This document shows, one piece after another, positions 32,105-40,820 of a stretch of 64,000 nucleotides of DNA. The stretch is from Variibacter gotjawalensis (GTDB taxonomy: Bacteria; Pseudomonadota; Alphaproteobacteria; Rhizobiales; Xanthobacteraceae): the NCBI RefSeq assembly GCF_002355335.1, contig NZ_AP014946.1:3673501-3737500 (forward strand). The letters are read 5' to 3'. Position numbers and translations under genes: made by a program. Under the pieces are notes generated by a model. That model was not told the DNA's origin. It did not search any database and saw only the letters and a program-made list of their open reading frames with translations. How positions within the stretch are numbered: position 1 is the first letter of the stretch; every line of letters starts with the position of its first letter.

Positions 32105-33513
32105 TCGACGTCATTCGTCACAACATGGCCCCGCTGATGTTCGCGGGGATGATCGTGTTTATGCTGATCGGGTATCCGGCAGCATTCGCGCTCGCAGCGA
32201 CCGGCTTGTTCTTCGGCTTCGTCGGCATCGAACTCGGCCTTATCCGGCCGGACTTCCTCGGCAACCTCACCTTCCAGATGTTCGGCATCGTATCGAACGA
32301 TCTTCTCCTCGCGATCCCGTTCTTCACCTTCATGGGCGCGATATTGGAGAAATGTGGGCTCGCCGAAGACTTGCTCGATTCCATTGGCCAGTTGTTCGGT
32401 CCGGTGCGCGGCGGTCTCTCCTACGCGGTGATCTTCGTCGGCGCGATTCTCGGCGCTATCACGGGCACGGTCGCGGCATCCGTCATCGCGATGGGCGTGA
32501 TCTCGGTGCCGATCATGCTGCGCTACGGATACTCGAAGCGGCACACGATGGGCGTCATCGCGGCCTCCGGCACGATAACGCAGCTGATCCCGCCGTCGCT
32601 CGTGCTCGTCGTCCTCGCCGACCAGATGGGTAAGTCGGTTGGCGACATGTATGCCGGCGCCATCGGCCCCAGCATCATCCAGGTCGCCCTCTTCTGCATC
32701 TGGGTCTTCATCGTCAGCATGATCTGGCCTGAGCAGGTCCCAGCGCTGCCGCCGGAAGCTCGTACGCTGAAGGGCAAGGCGCTGGCCTGGAAGTGCGCAC
32801 GCGGCATCATCCCGTCGGCGGGCCTCATCTTCCTCGTGCTCGGCACGATCTTCATGGGCCTTGCCACACCGACCGAGGCCGGCGCCATGGGCGTCGTCGG
32901 TGCGATCGCGGTGGCGGCGATTAACCGGACGTTGTCTTGGAGCCTGCTCTACGCCGGCATGTCGAGCACGATGCGCATCACCGCCTTCGTGGTCTACATT
33001 CTGATCGGCGCACGGGTCTTCTCGCTAGTCTTCCAGGGTGTCGGCGGCAAAGAGTGGATCGAGCACCTGCTCACCGGCTTGCCCGGCGGCCAGACCGGCT
33101 TCCTCGTCGTCGTCAACATCTTCATTTTCTTCGTCGCGTTCTTCCTCGACTTCTTCGAGATCGCGTTCATCCTCATTCCGCTGCTCGCACCGGTCGCCGA
33201 CAAACTCGGCATCGATCTCGTGTGGTTCGGCGTGCTGATCTGCGCGAACATCCAGACGAGCTTCATGCATCCACCGTTCGGATTCGCGTTGTTCTATTTG
33301 AGAGGAATAACGCCCAGAAGTGTGGTCAGCACATCGGATCTGTATTGGGGCGCTATACCATGGCTCTTCCTGCAGCTGATCCTTGTCGTGATCCTGATCT
33401 TCTGGCCGCAGTCGGTCACCTACTGGATCGACAAGGGCGTCAAGGGCGATCCGTCGAAGATCGAACTCAAGATCGAAATGCCGGACGTCGATCTCGCGCC
33501 ACCGAAGTTCTAA
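32101..33513 (+). CDS. TRAP transporter large permease (DctM type)
   Basis: 470 residues with about 12 membrane segments. Signature blocks include GRVGGLSYAVIFVGAILGAITGTVAAS-like PVRGGLSYAVIFVGAILGA, SGTITQLIPPSLVLVVLADQ, and GLATPTEAGAMGVVGA. It carries the sodium-coupled transport path for an organic acid. Compared with a standard DctM it has a slightly longer C-terminal tail. Coupled to the small permease by ATGA. Since the binding protein is missing, the substrate cannot be guessed from context. Confidence 0.92.
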   Translation: MIDVIRHNMAPLMFAGMIVFMLIGYPAAFALAATGLFFGFVGIELGLIRPDFLGNLTFQMFGIVSNDLLLAIPFFTFMGAILEKCGLAEDLLDSIGQLFGPVRGGLSYAVIFVGAILGAITGTVAASVIAMGVISVPIMLRYGYSKRHTMGVIAASGTITQLIPPSLVLVVLADQMGKSVGDMYAGAIGPSIIQVALFCIWVFIVSMIWPEQVPALPPEARTLKGKALAWKCARGIIPSAGLIFLVLGTIFMGLATPTEAGAMGVVGAIAVAAINRTLSWSLLYAGMSSTMRITAFVVYILIGARVFSLVFQGVGGKEWIEHLLTGLPGGQTGFLVVVNIFIFFVAFFLDFFEIAFILIPLLAPVADKLGIDLVWFGVLICANIQTSFMHPPFGFALFYLRGITPRSVVSTSDLYWGAIPWLFLQLILVVILIFWPQSVTYWIDKGVKGDPSKIELKIEMPDVDLAPPKF

Positions 33514-33537
33514 ACTTCCGACAAATCCCGACCTTCT

Positions 33538-33570
33538 ATTGCGCCGCACATATCGATTGTGCGGCGCAAT
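33538..33570 (+). terminator. Hairpin after the TRAP permease pair
   Basis: A 13-bp perfect stem (ATTGCGCCGCACA/TGTGCGGCGCAAT) with a 7-nt loop lies 24 bases after the dctM-like stop. It lacks a strong T-run, so it may serve mainly as an mRNA end-protector. Confidence 0.6.
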
Positions 33571-33581
33571 CATTTGAGCAT

Positions 33582-33680
33582 TTTCAAGTGAAGTGGACAC
33601 CGTTTCACGTCAAGAAAATGCGACCACTCAAGAATCTAGAGCCCCGCTTTGACCGCATCAAAGCGGCATAGGCTCTAGGA
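33582..33680. repeat. Composite intergenic repeat of the AAGTGGACACCG...TCTAGAGC type
   Basis: It begins with TCAAGTGAAGTGGACACCG and a diverged CGTCAAGAAAATGCG part, then an inverted repeat from about 33635 (CTAGAGCC...GCTTTGA) to 33679 (TCAAAGC...GGCTCTAG). Elements of this make-up are frequent between genes in Bradyrhizobium and relatives and support the placement of this genome. Confidence 0.65.
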
Positions 33681-33808
33681 CGCCTTCGACGAAAGTCTAA
33701 TCGACGATTGGCCAAGCGACAGAGGCTTCCTCCCGCGCGTAAATTGCAACCAACACGAAACGACTCGGCGCCGTACGCCGAGACAACAACCCACGGGAGG
33801 GGCACAAG

Positions 33809-35515
33809 ATGTCAGTAGGCACTGCAACTATGGGGCGCGCGCAACCGCGCCCAATGACCGGCGAAGAGAAGAAGGTCATTGTCGCTTCTTCGGCCGGCAC
33901 CATCTTCGAATGGTACGACTTTTATCTCTACGGTTCGCTCGCCACCATCATCGGCGCGCAGTTCTTCTCCGCCTTCGACGTCAACACCCGCAACATCTTC
34001 GCGCTCCTCGCTTTCGCGGCCGGCTTCCTTGTCCGCCCGTTCGGCGCGCTCGTGTTCGGTCGTATCGGTGACATCGTCGGCCGCAAATACACCTTCCTCG
34101 TCACCATCCTCATCATGGGCTTCTCGACCTTCCTGGTCGGCCTGCTCCCGAGCTACGCACAGATCGGCTGGATCGCTCCGGTCCTTCTCATCGTGCTCCG
34201 CATGGCGCAGGGCCTGGCTCTCGGTGGTGAGTATGGCGGCGCTGCCGTCTACGTCGCCGAGCATGCTCCGGTCGGCCGCCGCGGCTTCTACACCAGCTGG
34301 ATTCAGACGACCGCCACGCTCGGCCTTCTGCTCTCGCTGATCGTCATCGTCGGCCTGCAGCAGGTCATGACCGCGGATCAGTTCCAGCGTGACCTCGACC
34401 TCTTCCTGGGCCTCAAGGGCGGCTGGCGCATTCCGTTCCTCGGCTCGATCATCCTGCTCGCGATCTCGGTCTGGATTCGCTTGCAGATGAACGAAAGCCC
34501 GGCCTTCCAGAAGATCAAGGAAGAAGGCACCCAGTCGAAGGCACCTCTCTCGGAAGCCTTCGGTGAGTGGAAGAACGCCAAGCTCGTCATCATCGCGCTG
34601 CTCGGCCTCGTCGTCGGTCAGGCCGTCGTTTGGTACACGGGTCAGTTCTATGCCCTGTTCTTCCTGCAGAGCATCCTGAAGATCGACCTCTTCACCGCCA
34701 ACGTGCTCATCGGCTGGTCGCTCCTCATCGGCACCGCCGGCTTCGTCTTCTTCGGCGCACTGTCGGACAAGATCGGCCGCAAGCCGGTGATCCTCGCCGG
34801 CTGCTTGATCGCGGCGATCACCTACTTCCCGCTGTTCAGCGCGCTGACCAGCGTTGCCAACCCGACCTACGCGAAGGCGCTCGACACCGTGAAGATCGAC
34901 GTCACGGCGGATCCCGCAAAGTGCGGCTCGCTGTTCGACCCGGTCGGCATCCGCACCTTCACCGAGCCTTGCGACATCGCGCGCCGCGTGCTTTCGCAGC
35001 AGGCCTTCCGCTACAACAAGGTTGCGGGTCCGGCCGGCTCGGCCATGAAGGTCACCGTGAACGGCAAGGAAGTTCCGTTCGCCAACCTCGCCGACTTCAC
35101 CAAGGGTATCGTCGCCGAGGCGAATGCAGTCGGCTATCCGACGCCGACCGACGCCGCGAAGGTGAAGGCCACGAGCGTGTTCTCGGTGCTCGGCACGGCG
35201 CAGGGTCTCTCGATCATCGCGATCCTGACCGTGATGGTGCTCTACGTGACGGCCGTGTACGGCCCGATCGCGGCAGCGCTGGTCGAATACTTCCCAACCC
35301 GCATCCGCTACACCGCGATGTCGCTGCCGTATCATATCGGTAACGGCTGGTTCGGTGGCTTGTTGCCGGCAACCTCGTTCGCGATCGTCGCCTCGACGGG
35401 CGATATCTACGCGGGCCTCTGGTACCCGATCGGCTTTGCGATCATGACCTTCATCATCGGTCTCCTCTTTGTGACCGAGACGAAGGATCGCGACATCAAC
35501 ACCGTCACGACCTGA
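33809..35515 (+). CDS. MFS transporter of the metabolite:H+ symporter (MHS) type
   Basis: 568 residues. The start region IVASSAGTIFEWYDFYLYGSLA and the MFS loop FGRIGDIVGRKYTFLVTI are typical of KgtP/ProP/ShiA-like symporters, as is GLALGGEYGGAAVYVAEHAP. Unlike the usual 430-550-residue members, there is a soluble insertion of about 110 residues (about 350-460) between membrane segments in the C-terminal half, containing two cysteines (AKCGSLFD and FTEPCDIARR) that could form a disulfide outside. Substrate unknown, probably an organic acid or osmolyte. A GGGAGGGG ribosome site precedes the ATG. Single-gene transcript ended by the terminator at 35535. Confidence 0.88.
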   Translation: MSVGTATMGRAQPRPMTGEEKKVIVASSAGTIFEWYDFYLYGSLATIIGAQFFSAFDVNTRNIFALLAFAAGFLVRPFGALVFGRIGDIVGRKYTFLVTILIMGFSTFLVGLLPSYAQIGWIAPVLLIVLRMAQGLALGGEYGGAAVYVAEHAPVGRRGFYTSWIQTTATLGLLLSLIVIVGLQQVMTADQFQRDLDLFLGLKGGWRIPFLGSIILLAISVWIRLQMNESPAFQKIKEEGTQSKAPLSEAFGEWKNAKLVIIALLGLVVGQAVVWYTGQFYALFFLQSILKIDLFTANVLIGWSLLIGTAGFVFFGALSDKIGRKPVILAGCLIAAITYFPLFSALTSVANPTYAKALDTVKIDVTADPAKCGSLFDPVGIRTFTEPCDIARRVLSQQAFRYNKVAGPAGSAMKVTVNGKEVPFANLADFTKGIVAEANAVGYPTPTDAAKVKATSVFSVLGTAQGLSIIAILTVMVLYVTAVYGPIAAALVEYFPTRIRYTAMSLPYHIGNGWFGGLLPATSFAIVASTGDIYAGLWYPIGFAIMTFIIGLLFVTETKDRDINTVTT

Positions 35516-35534
35516 TCGTCGTACAGCTCAATCG

Positions 35535-35562
35535 AAAACGCCGGGGTTCGCCCCGGCGTTTT
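35535..35562 (+). terminator. Terminator of the MHS transporter gene
   Basis: Perfect 12-bp stem (AAAACGCCGGGG/CCCCGGCGTTTT) with a stable TTCG loop, followed by CTTTTG, 20 bases after the stop codon. Confidence 0.9.
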
Positions 35563-35725
35563 CTTTTGCGCGCATAAAAAAGGCGCTGCGTGGCGTGGGG
35601 CCAGGCAGCGCCGAAGTTGGTGAGATGGGTTGGCATCTCGATCGGAGGAGTACTTATGAGTACCTCGAACCTGCCTCCTGGTTTGTGATCGCCGTCACAT
35701 AACCGCGCTTTCGGCAGACAAAGAA

Positions 35726-35753
35726 AAAGAGCGCACCTTGCGGTACGCTCTTT
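35726..35753 (-). terminator. Terminator of the His-rich protein gene
   Basis: Eight-pair stem AAAGAGCG/CGCTCTTT (with further imperfect pairs inside) located 24 bases after the minus-strand stop at 35777; on that strand it is followed by TTCTTTG after TTT. Confidence 0.75.
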
Positions 35754-35776
35754 CGTCGAACTCTGGAGACTTCGAC

Positions 35777-36325
35777 TTACCGCCCGCGACGCGGACCGGC
35801 ATGACGACCCGGACCACCGGCAAGACCACCGCGGTGCATACCGCCGCGATGAACGCGAGCACCGTGCACGTGGCGATGACCGTGGAAGTGGCGGCCGTGA
35901 TGGAAGTGGCGATGACGGAAACCGTGATGGTGATAGCCATGGCGATGACCGTGCCAACCGCGATGATAGCCGCCCCAACGATAGCCGCCGCCGATATACG
36001 ACGGGCGATACGTGTAGTGCGCGCGCTGATAGCCCGGCACGTAACGCGTGACCCAACGGCCCGGCGCATACGACACGCTCGGCGTCGTGTACGACACCGG
36101 CGAGACGTCGTAGTTCGGGCCACGATCGACGACGTAGTACGGCTGCGGCACATAGGTCGTGACCGGCACATACTGATAGCGAACGCTGACGGTCGGAGCC
36201 GGAGCGACAGCAACCGGCTCTTCGCAGTTGCAGCCGCCGAACAAACCACCGGCGCTGGCCGGCGCGGAGATGAGGAAAAGCGCAGCCGCCGACGCGACCG
36301 CGATACGCACTTTACTTGCAAACAT
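35777..36325 (-). CDS. Exported His/Gly/Arg-rich protein of unknown function
   Basis: 182 residues. Residues 1-25 are a signal peptide (VRIAVASAAALFLISAPASA, cleavage before GGLFGG). Next come a Cys-Asn-Cys-Glu-Glu motif, a Tyr/Val/Pro-rich middle (about 40-105), and a C-terminal part from about 112 where more than a third of residues are His, alternating with Gly and Arg (HGHRHGYHHHGFRHRHF). Such a tail could bind Zn, Ni, Cu or heme in the periplasm. It is alone on its transcript with a clear terminator. No family name can be given with confidence. Confidence 0.75.
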   Translation of the reverse strand: MFASKVRIAVASAAALFLISAPASAGGLFGGCNCEEPVAVAPAPTVSVRYQYVPVTTYVPQPYYVVDRGPNYDVSPVSYTTPSVSYAPGRWVTRYVPGYQRAHYTYRPSYIGGGYRWGGYHRGWHGHRHGYHHHGFRHRHFHHGRHFHGHRHVHGARVHRGGMHRGGLAGGPGRHAGPRRGR

Positions 36326-36589
36326 CTGGAAACGCTCCCTTTGCGATCCTGCGGCTGGGCGTTAGCCTCGAGCACCACGGGCATCGTGGGGCGCCGCCGA
36401 ATTGCCGGGCACTCTAGCCAAACTCGCATCGCCGGTTGTTAACGCGCGCGCGGATTCGCGCGGTAACATTAACTCGGGCCGCCGTTTTAGTTCGATGTTT
36501 AGGAGATTTGCCGGTGATCCTTGCCGCAAGGAGCGATCGCCGTTAGAAGGTCGCCGACGATGCGTCGCCTTTGCGATGCAGCGGCGGAG

Positions 36590-36664
36590 GCCGGATTAGC
36601 TCAGCGGTAGAGCAGCGGTTTTGTAAACCGAAGGTCGGGAGTTCAATCCTCTCATCCGGCACCA
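36590..36664 (+). tRNA. tRNA-Thr (anticodon TGT)
   Basis: GCCGGAT...ATCCGGC acceptor stem, D-arm GCTC/GAGC, anticodon TGT in TTTGTAA, TPsiC loop with GTTCAATCC, discriminator A and encoded CCA (36662-36664). Confidence 0.97.
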
Positions 36665-36749
36665 CGCCGACGCCGCGCTAGCAGCCGCCGCGTCATTTGG
36701 CGCCACGTCATTCGGCGCGACGCACTCCGCGGCGTTCAGTCCAAGCCAA

Positions 36750-36938
36750 TTAATCGGATGGCGGCTCCTCGCCGCGTAGGATCGCCGCCAGCGTCCGCCA
36801 GCGTTTTGCCAAATCCTCCCAGGACTTCCGTTCCTCGTCTTGCTCGGCCCGCTGGGCGTAATGCTCGCAGCGTTCGGCTTCAGCGAGGTATTCCTTAATC
36901 GTGGCCGCGCGGTCGTCACCGTTCTTCTGAGCCGCCAT
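36750..36938 (-). CDS. Small hypothetical protein, charged and helical
   Basis: 62 residues, start MAAQKNGDDRAATIKEYLAEAERCEHY. It is made of one long charged helix with a coiled-coil look and a Trp pair (KSWEDLAKRWRTLAAILRG). Proteins of this make-up are common, uncharacterised, in Bradyrhizobium-like genomes. It is alone between tRNA-Thr and a FecR-like gene and has no signal peptide. Confidence 0.55.
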   Translation of the reverse strand: MAAQKNGDDRAATIKEYLAEAERCEHYAQRAEQDEERKSWEDLAKRWRTLAAILRGEEPPSD

Positions 36939-37100
36939 TCCTTCGCTCCCCGACGGTAGCTAAAACGTTCAGGTCCGCGGTACTAGCTTCCCGCCTTTAT
37001 TGGTAAATGTCCAACGAAATTCATGCGTTTGGCTGATGTATCAGCAGCTTCCACGTTTCTTTACATCTAACCGATTTTCCGCGATGCGAACCGGACAACC

Positions 37101-37787
37101 CTATTTCTTGTCTGCTGGCTTCTCATCTGCGGCAGGCGCCTGCACGCTTTCGAGCGCCAGCCGAATGCGCTCGGGCTTCCACTTTGCCGGCGGCGTTGCC
37201 TTGTCGCCGATGCGGCGGAGATCGGTGCCCTCGCCCTGTTTTAGACGGACCCGCCGGCCACCACCCGCAACGGTCACGCTGCCACGATCGACGAATACGC
37301 CGAATACGTCCTTGCTCGGTCCAGCAAACAACCGGGTGTCGCCGCCGAGCGTGATGACGCAATGCGGCGTCTCGATCGTCAGCGGGCTGCTCTTCGCGCC
37401 GCTCCCACGCTTACCCGCGCGGTCGATCAGAAGCGGGCCGCCACCGAGCACGATCTTCCCGCTGCCGTCTGCCGCGATCGACGCGACCGCGACGTTGCCT
37501 TGCGCGCCGAGCCGCAAACCGACGCCATGCTCGAGCTTGAGGCCGACAATAGAGTTTGCCGACGTCGTCACCTTCTCGTTCGCGTAGACTGGATCGGCTT
37601 TCGCGAGCGCGCGCGCGCCACCATTGTCGCCTTCGCCCGCCACCGTTCCCGTTACATCCGCCACTGCCCCGACCTTGTCGCGCGCGAAAGCAAAGCGCAC
37701 AGGCACAAACGCACCGAGCACAAGCGCAGCCGCGCCTTGAAGAAGCGAACGGCGCGAGGACACGAAACGGCTCATGGACGAATGCAT
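37101..37787 (-). CDS. FecR-domain exported protein
   Basis: 228 residues. The N-terminus has a twin-arginine-like signal (SSRRSLLQGAAALVLGAF). The mature part resembles the FecR beta-rich domain: VGAVADVTGTVAGE, DPVYANEKVTTSANSIVGLKLEHGVGLRLG (in parts), and LTIETPHCVITLGGDTRLF. FecR domains outside of iron signalling often bind surface or wall components. No sigma or TonB gene is next to it. An alternative start four residues in (37775) is possible. Confidence 0.75.
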   Translation of the reverse strand: MHSSMSRFVSSRRSLLQGAAALVLGAFVPVRFAFARDKVGAVADVTGTVAGEGDNGGARALAKADPVYANEKVTTSANSIVGLKLEHGVGLRLGAQGNVAVASIAADGSGKIVLGGGPLLIDRAGKRGSGAKSSPLTIETPHCVITLGGDTRLFAGPSKDVFGVFVDRGSVTVAGGGRRVRLKQGEGTDLRRIGDKATPPAKWKPERIRLALESVQAPAADEKPADKK

Positions 37788-37899
37788 TGGTTTCTTATCT
37801 TTCGACTCGGGGAGGCCGCAGATTGAAGCGCCAGACTATGGCGTCAATACACGCTCAAGTGAGGCGGCCTGATGTCACACGTCGCGATGGCGAACGGCA

Positions 37900-37989
37900 T
37901 GGCGGAGAGGGAGGGATTCGAACCCCCGATACGGTTGCCCGTATGCCGCATTTCGAGTGCGGTGCTTTCAACCACTCAGCCACCTCTCC
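37900..37989 (-). tRNA. tRNA-Ser (anticodon CGA)
   Basis: 90-base tRNA with the long variable arm of class II tRNAs (CATACGGGCAACCGTATC). 5' GGAGAGG at 37989, anticodon CGA in CTCGAAA, TPsiC loop GTTCGAATC, encoded CCA at 37902-37900. Confidence 0.97.
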
Positions 37990-38227
37990 AAGCCGTTGAA
38001 GTGCTTGGCACTTTCGCAGTCGCGGGAGGGTTGAAGCCCCGCGCGCGGCTCGATCGAGATCATCAAGCTGCGCGTCTCTCTACAGCCTCACTGCCCGCTG
38101 CGTCAACGCACGAACGAACGTCGCTGCATATCGCCTTAGAAGCGGCCGCGACGGCACCGTTCGGCCGCTTGGAACCAAGGCTCGGGTACCTTGTTGGGGA
38201 GCTACCCGCATTCACTGAGTAATCCCC

Positions 38228-38764
38228 ATGGCAAAAGCATCCGCGAAGACAGCAAAACTTCATCAGACCAAAAATGGGCTGAAGGGCAACGCGCTCAAAG
38301 TCTCACTGGCGACGCTTCAGGAGCGGCTCGTCGACGGCATCGACCTCGCACTTGCCGTGAAGCAGGCGCACTGGAATCTGAAGGGTCCGGGCTTCATCGG
38401 CATACACAAGATGCTCGACGGGTTTCGCGATGAGCTGGACGAATTCAACGACACGGTCGCGGAGCGCATCACGCAGCTCGGCGGCACGGCGCGCGGCACC
38501 ACGCAAGCTACCGCATCGGAAACCAACCTCTCGCCGTATCCGCTCGATGTCTACGCAATCGCTGATCATCTCGCGGCCCTGATCGATCGCTACGCCATGT
38601 ACGGCAACGCGGTGCGCAAAAGCATCGACGAAACCGACGATGCGGGAGATGCCGGCACGGCCGACCTTTTCACCGACATCTCGCGCGCAATCGACAAGCA
38701 ACTGTGGTTCTTGGAAGCGCACGTGCAGGAGCCGCAAGGCAACATGCGCGATGGCAACAGCTAG
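38228..38764 (+). CDS. dps: DNA starvation/stationary phase protection protein Dps
   Basis: 178-residue ferritin-like protein. All five E. coli Dps ferroxidase ligands are found at a constant offset: His48, His60, Asp64, Asp75 and Glu79 (KQAHWNLKGPGFIGIH, then KMLDGFRDEL). The Lys-rich N-terminus (about 20 residues) can bind DNA. It should form a 12-subunit shell that oxidises and stores iron and protects DNA from peroxide. It is convergent with the SLOG-type gene, whose stop is 6 bases away. Confidence 0.93.
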   Translation: MAKASAKTAKLHQTKNGLKGNALKVSLATLQERLVDGIDLALAVKQAHWNLKGPGFIGIHKMLDGFRDELDEFNDTVAERITQLGGTARGTTQATASETNLSPYPLDVYAIADHLAALIDRYAMYGNAVRKSIDETDDAGDAGTADLFTDISRAIDKQLWFLEAHVQEPQGNMRDGNS

Positions 38765-38770
38765 CGGCGC

Positions 38771-40633
38771 TTAGCCCGGAATCGTCAGCGGCCGATTCGC
38801 ATAGAGAACGTGCCAGCTGCCGAGTTCCGCCGCCATGGCGTCGGCGACCCAGCGTTGCTCGAGGCACGCCTGGCGATAGCTCGTCGGAAGCGTCTCCATC
38901 CGCTTCGAGAGTTGCGCGAGCTGGCGCGCCGTCGCCTGGCTGCGTTTGGCGGACGCATCGAAGTCGCCTTGCGCGCGGATGCCGGCGAGCGCTGCGCCGA
39001 GCGCCGGCAACACCGCGCCGAGAAACGTCAACAGCGGCTTCAAGACCGACTTGATCCAGCCGGTGCCCGGAATGTGCAGCAGATAGACGATCGCGCCGGC
39101 GATCCAGATGAGGCACAGCACAGCCGTGATGTAGAAGATGCGCTCGCCGAGATGATCGATCGAATGATGCATCCGGTGCAGCAGCTTGTGATTCTTCTCG
39201 TGATACGCGAGCTGCGGCAGAACCTCATGCGCTAACGTTGCGCGCGACACGGCCGCGAGATATCCCGCATCGGCACGCGCACGCGGCAGATTGAGCTCGC
39301 GCTCGGCGGCGCGCGCGTACCAATGCGCCCATAATTCACCGGCATCGCCATCCGTGGGGTTGGGGTTCGCGCCCCCTGCCCGCGCGAGCGGAACCAGCAC
39401 GCGGTCATGCCGGATCATTTCGCTCAAGCGGCGCGCATCGAGGAACCGCGCATGCCACGCGCCTTTTGCGCCGGCGCGCGTATTCTGCAGGATCAAGGCG
39501 ATCAACGCGAACTCGCCGATCGCGCAGACTGTCTTCACGATCACCGAGTCCCAGAAGAACACGACAAGCAAACCGACGAGAACCGATGCCGCCGCGAGCA
39601 CGAAGTTGAGCACATACGCGCCGCGATACGCGCGCCCCAAGCGGCTGGCGACGTGGTCGGCCCAGAGGTAGCGCGTCAGCAGAATGTCGCGCATGTCGTC
39701 TTTAGTTTTCCCGCTGTCCGGCAAATCGTTGATGAAGCCGTCCCATTCGCTCCCGCGACTTTTCATCGAACGATGGTGTTGCGGCGACGTCAGCGGCTTG
39801 CGCGCCGCGATATAGGCGAGCAGATCGAAGCCGCGCGCCCACCACGCATCCGGCTCCTCGGTTTCGCCGAGGAAACGCTTCAAGCGCAGCGCAGCGTCGG
39901 CTGCCGTCGCGCTGCCGCCCGCCATCGGCGGCGCGATGACCAAAGCAACACAGCGATCGAATGCGCCGGTCGCATCGATCCCGGCATCGAGCTCCGGCAG
40001 CAGCACGGCTTCGTTGCCGTCCCACAACGCGGGTGAACGTGTGATCGTCGTGTTGATCCAGATCACCGGAATGCCGCGGCGGATCGACTCGTCGAGAATT
40101 TCGCGCGTGCCGCCGCGGCCACGGCTTTCGCCGCCGTCCCAGATCGCGATCAGGATATCGGCGTGATCGAGCATGACGAGCCCGGCCGTCTCGTAAGCCT
40201 CGCTCGCATCGTCTTCGGAACGCGGATCAGCGATCTCGAAGACAGACGCCGACAGTTCCAACAATTCGCGATACGCCGTCTGCCGTTCCGGGCTGTCGAA
40301 ATCGCGCGCATAATCTTCACGCGCGAACGGCAATATCGAATCAAGCCGCCAGCCTTGCGCCAGCGCGGCGCGCGCGAAAATCTGATCGCCGCCGACGGCA
40401 AGACAGGACGCTGCAACAAGCACCGGCGCTTCTGGCGCGAAGACATCCGCGTGTTCGCCGTGAACGCGCGACGCGACGGCGTGACAGCGCGCCAGGATGC
40501 TTTCGACTTGCGCCTGCACGCGCGGGAGCACGGCATCCGCGAGACTTTTTCCGACGCGATGTCCTGTCACGCCGACGCGTAAGCTGAGACGCGGCCGCGG
40601 CGGATGCACTCCAATCGGAACGGTGTTGGGCAC
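38771..40633 (-). CDS. SLOG-type nucleotide-binding protein with two 2-TM modules
   Basis: 620 residues. The N-terminal part (about 17-250) looks like a Rossmannoid SLOG domain: first strand with RVGVTGHR at residues 19-26, then AGLVMLDHADILIAIWDGGESRGRGGTREIL (about 150-180, in parts) with a Gly-Gly-Thr-Arg-Glu phosphate or sugar-binding loop, and IPVIWINTTI. It is followed by a 2-TM region at about 334-381 and another at about 496-553 with a soluble helical linker between. SLOG domains joined to SLATT-type 2-TM domains are predicted (Burroughs, Aravind and co-workers) to be nucleotide-sensing conflict effectors that open membrane pores. Whether this protein is a defence effector or a housekeeping sensor is not known. 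It is a single gene. Confidence 0.65.
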   Translation of the reverse strand: MPNTVPIGVHPPRPRLSLRVGVTGHRVGKSLADAVLPRVQAQVESILARCHAVASRVHGEHADVFAPEAPVLVAASCLAVGGDQIFARAALAQGWRLDSILPFAREDYARDFDSPERQTAYRELLELSASVFEIADPRSEDDASEAYETAGLVMLDHADILIAIWDGGESRGRGGTREILDESIRRGIPVIWINTTITRSPALWDGNEAVLLPELDAGIDATGAFDRCVALVIAPPMAGGSATAADAALRLKRFLGETEEPDAWWARGFDLLAYIAARKPLTSPQHHRSMKSRGSEWDGFINDLPDSGKTKDDMRDILLTRYLWADHVASRLGRAYRGAYVLNFVLAAASVLVGLLVVFFWDSVIVKTVCAIGEFALIALILQNTRAGAKGAWHARFLDARRLSEMIRHDRVLVPLARAGGANPNPTDGDAGELWAHWYARAAERELNLPRARADAGYLAAVSRATLAHEVLPQLAYHEKNHKLLHRMHHSIDHLGERIFYITAVLCLIWIAGAIVYLLHIPGTGWIKSVLKPLLTFLGAVLPALGAALAGIRAQGDFDASAKRSQATARQLAQLSKRMETLPTSYRQACLEQRWVADAMAAELGSWHVLYANRPLTIPG

Positions 40634-40820
40634 GGCTTCTCCGTCGCGGCGGTAGCCCGCCCTTGCCGGATTTATATCTGGCTGCAGCGGTATCTTTCAA
40701 CGCCGGCCGCCGCTTTTGGGCACCTATTTACCGGCCTTGTCCGCAATCGATCGATTTCGGAACGTTCTCGTCGCCGTGCGGTTGTCTCTGCATACGAGGG
40801 ACGAGATTACGGAGATAAAA

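Noticed and set aside
35656-35688. Ten-codon frame MSTSNLPPGL with a GGAGG site between two terminators
   Set aside because: The ribosome site and position are suggestive of a leader or a decayed gene start, but ten codons is too short to support without expression data.
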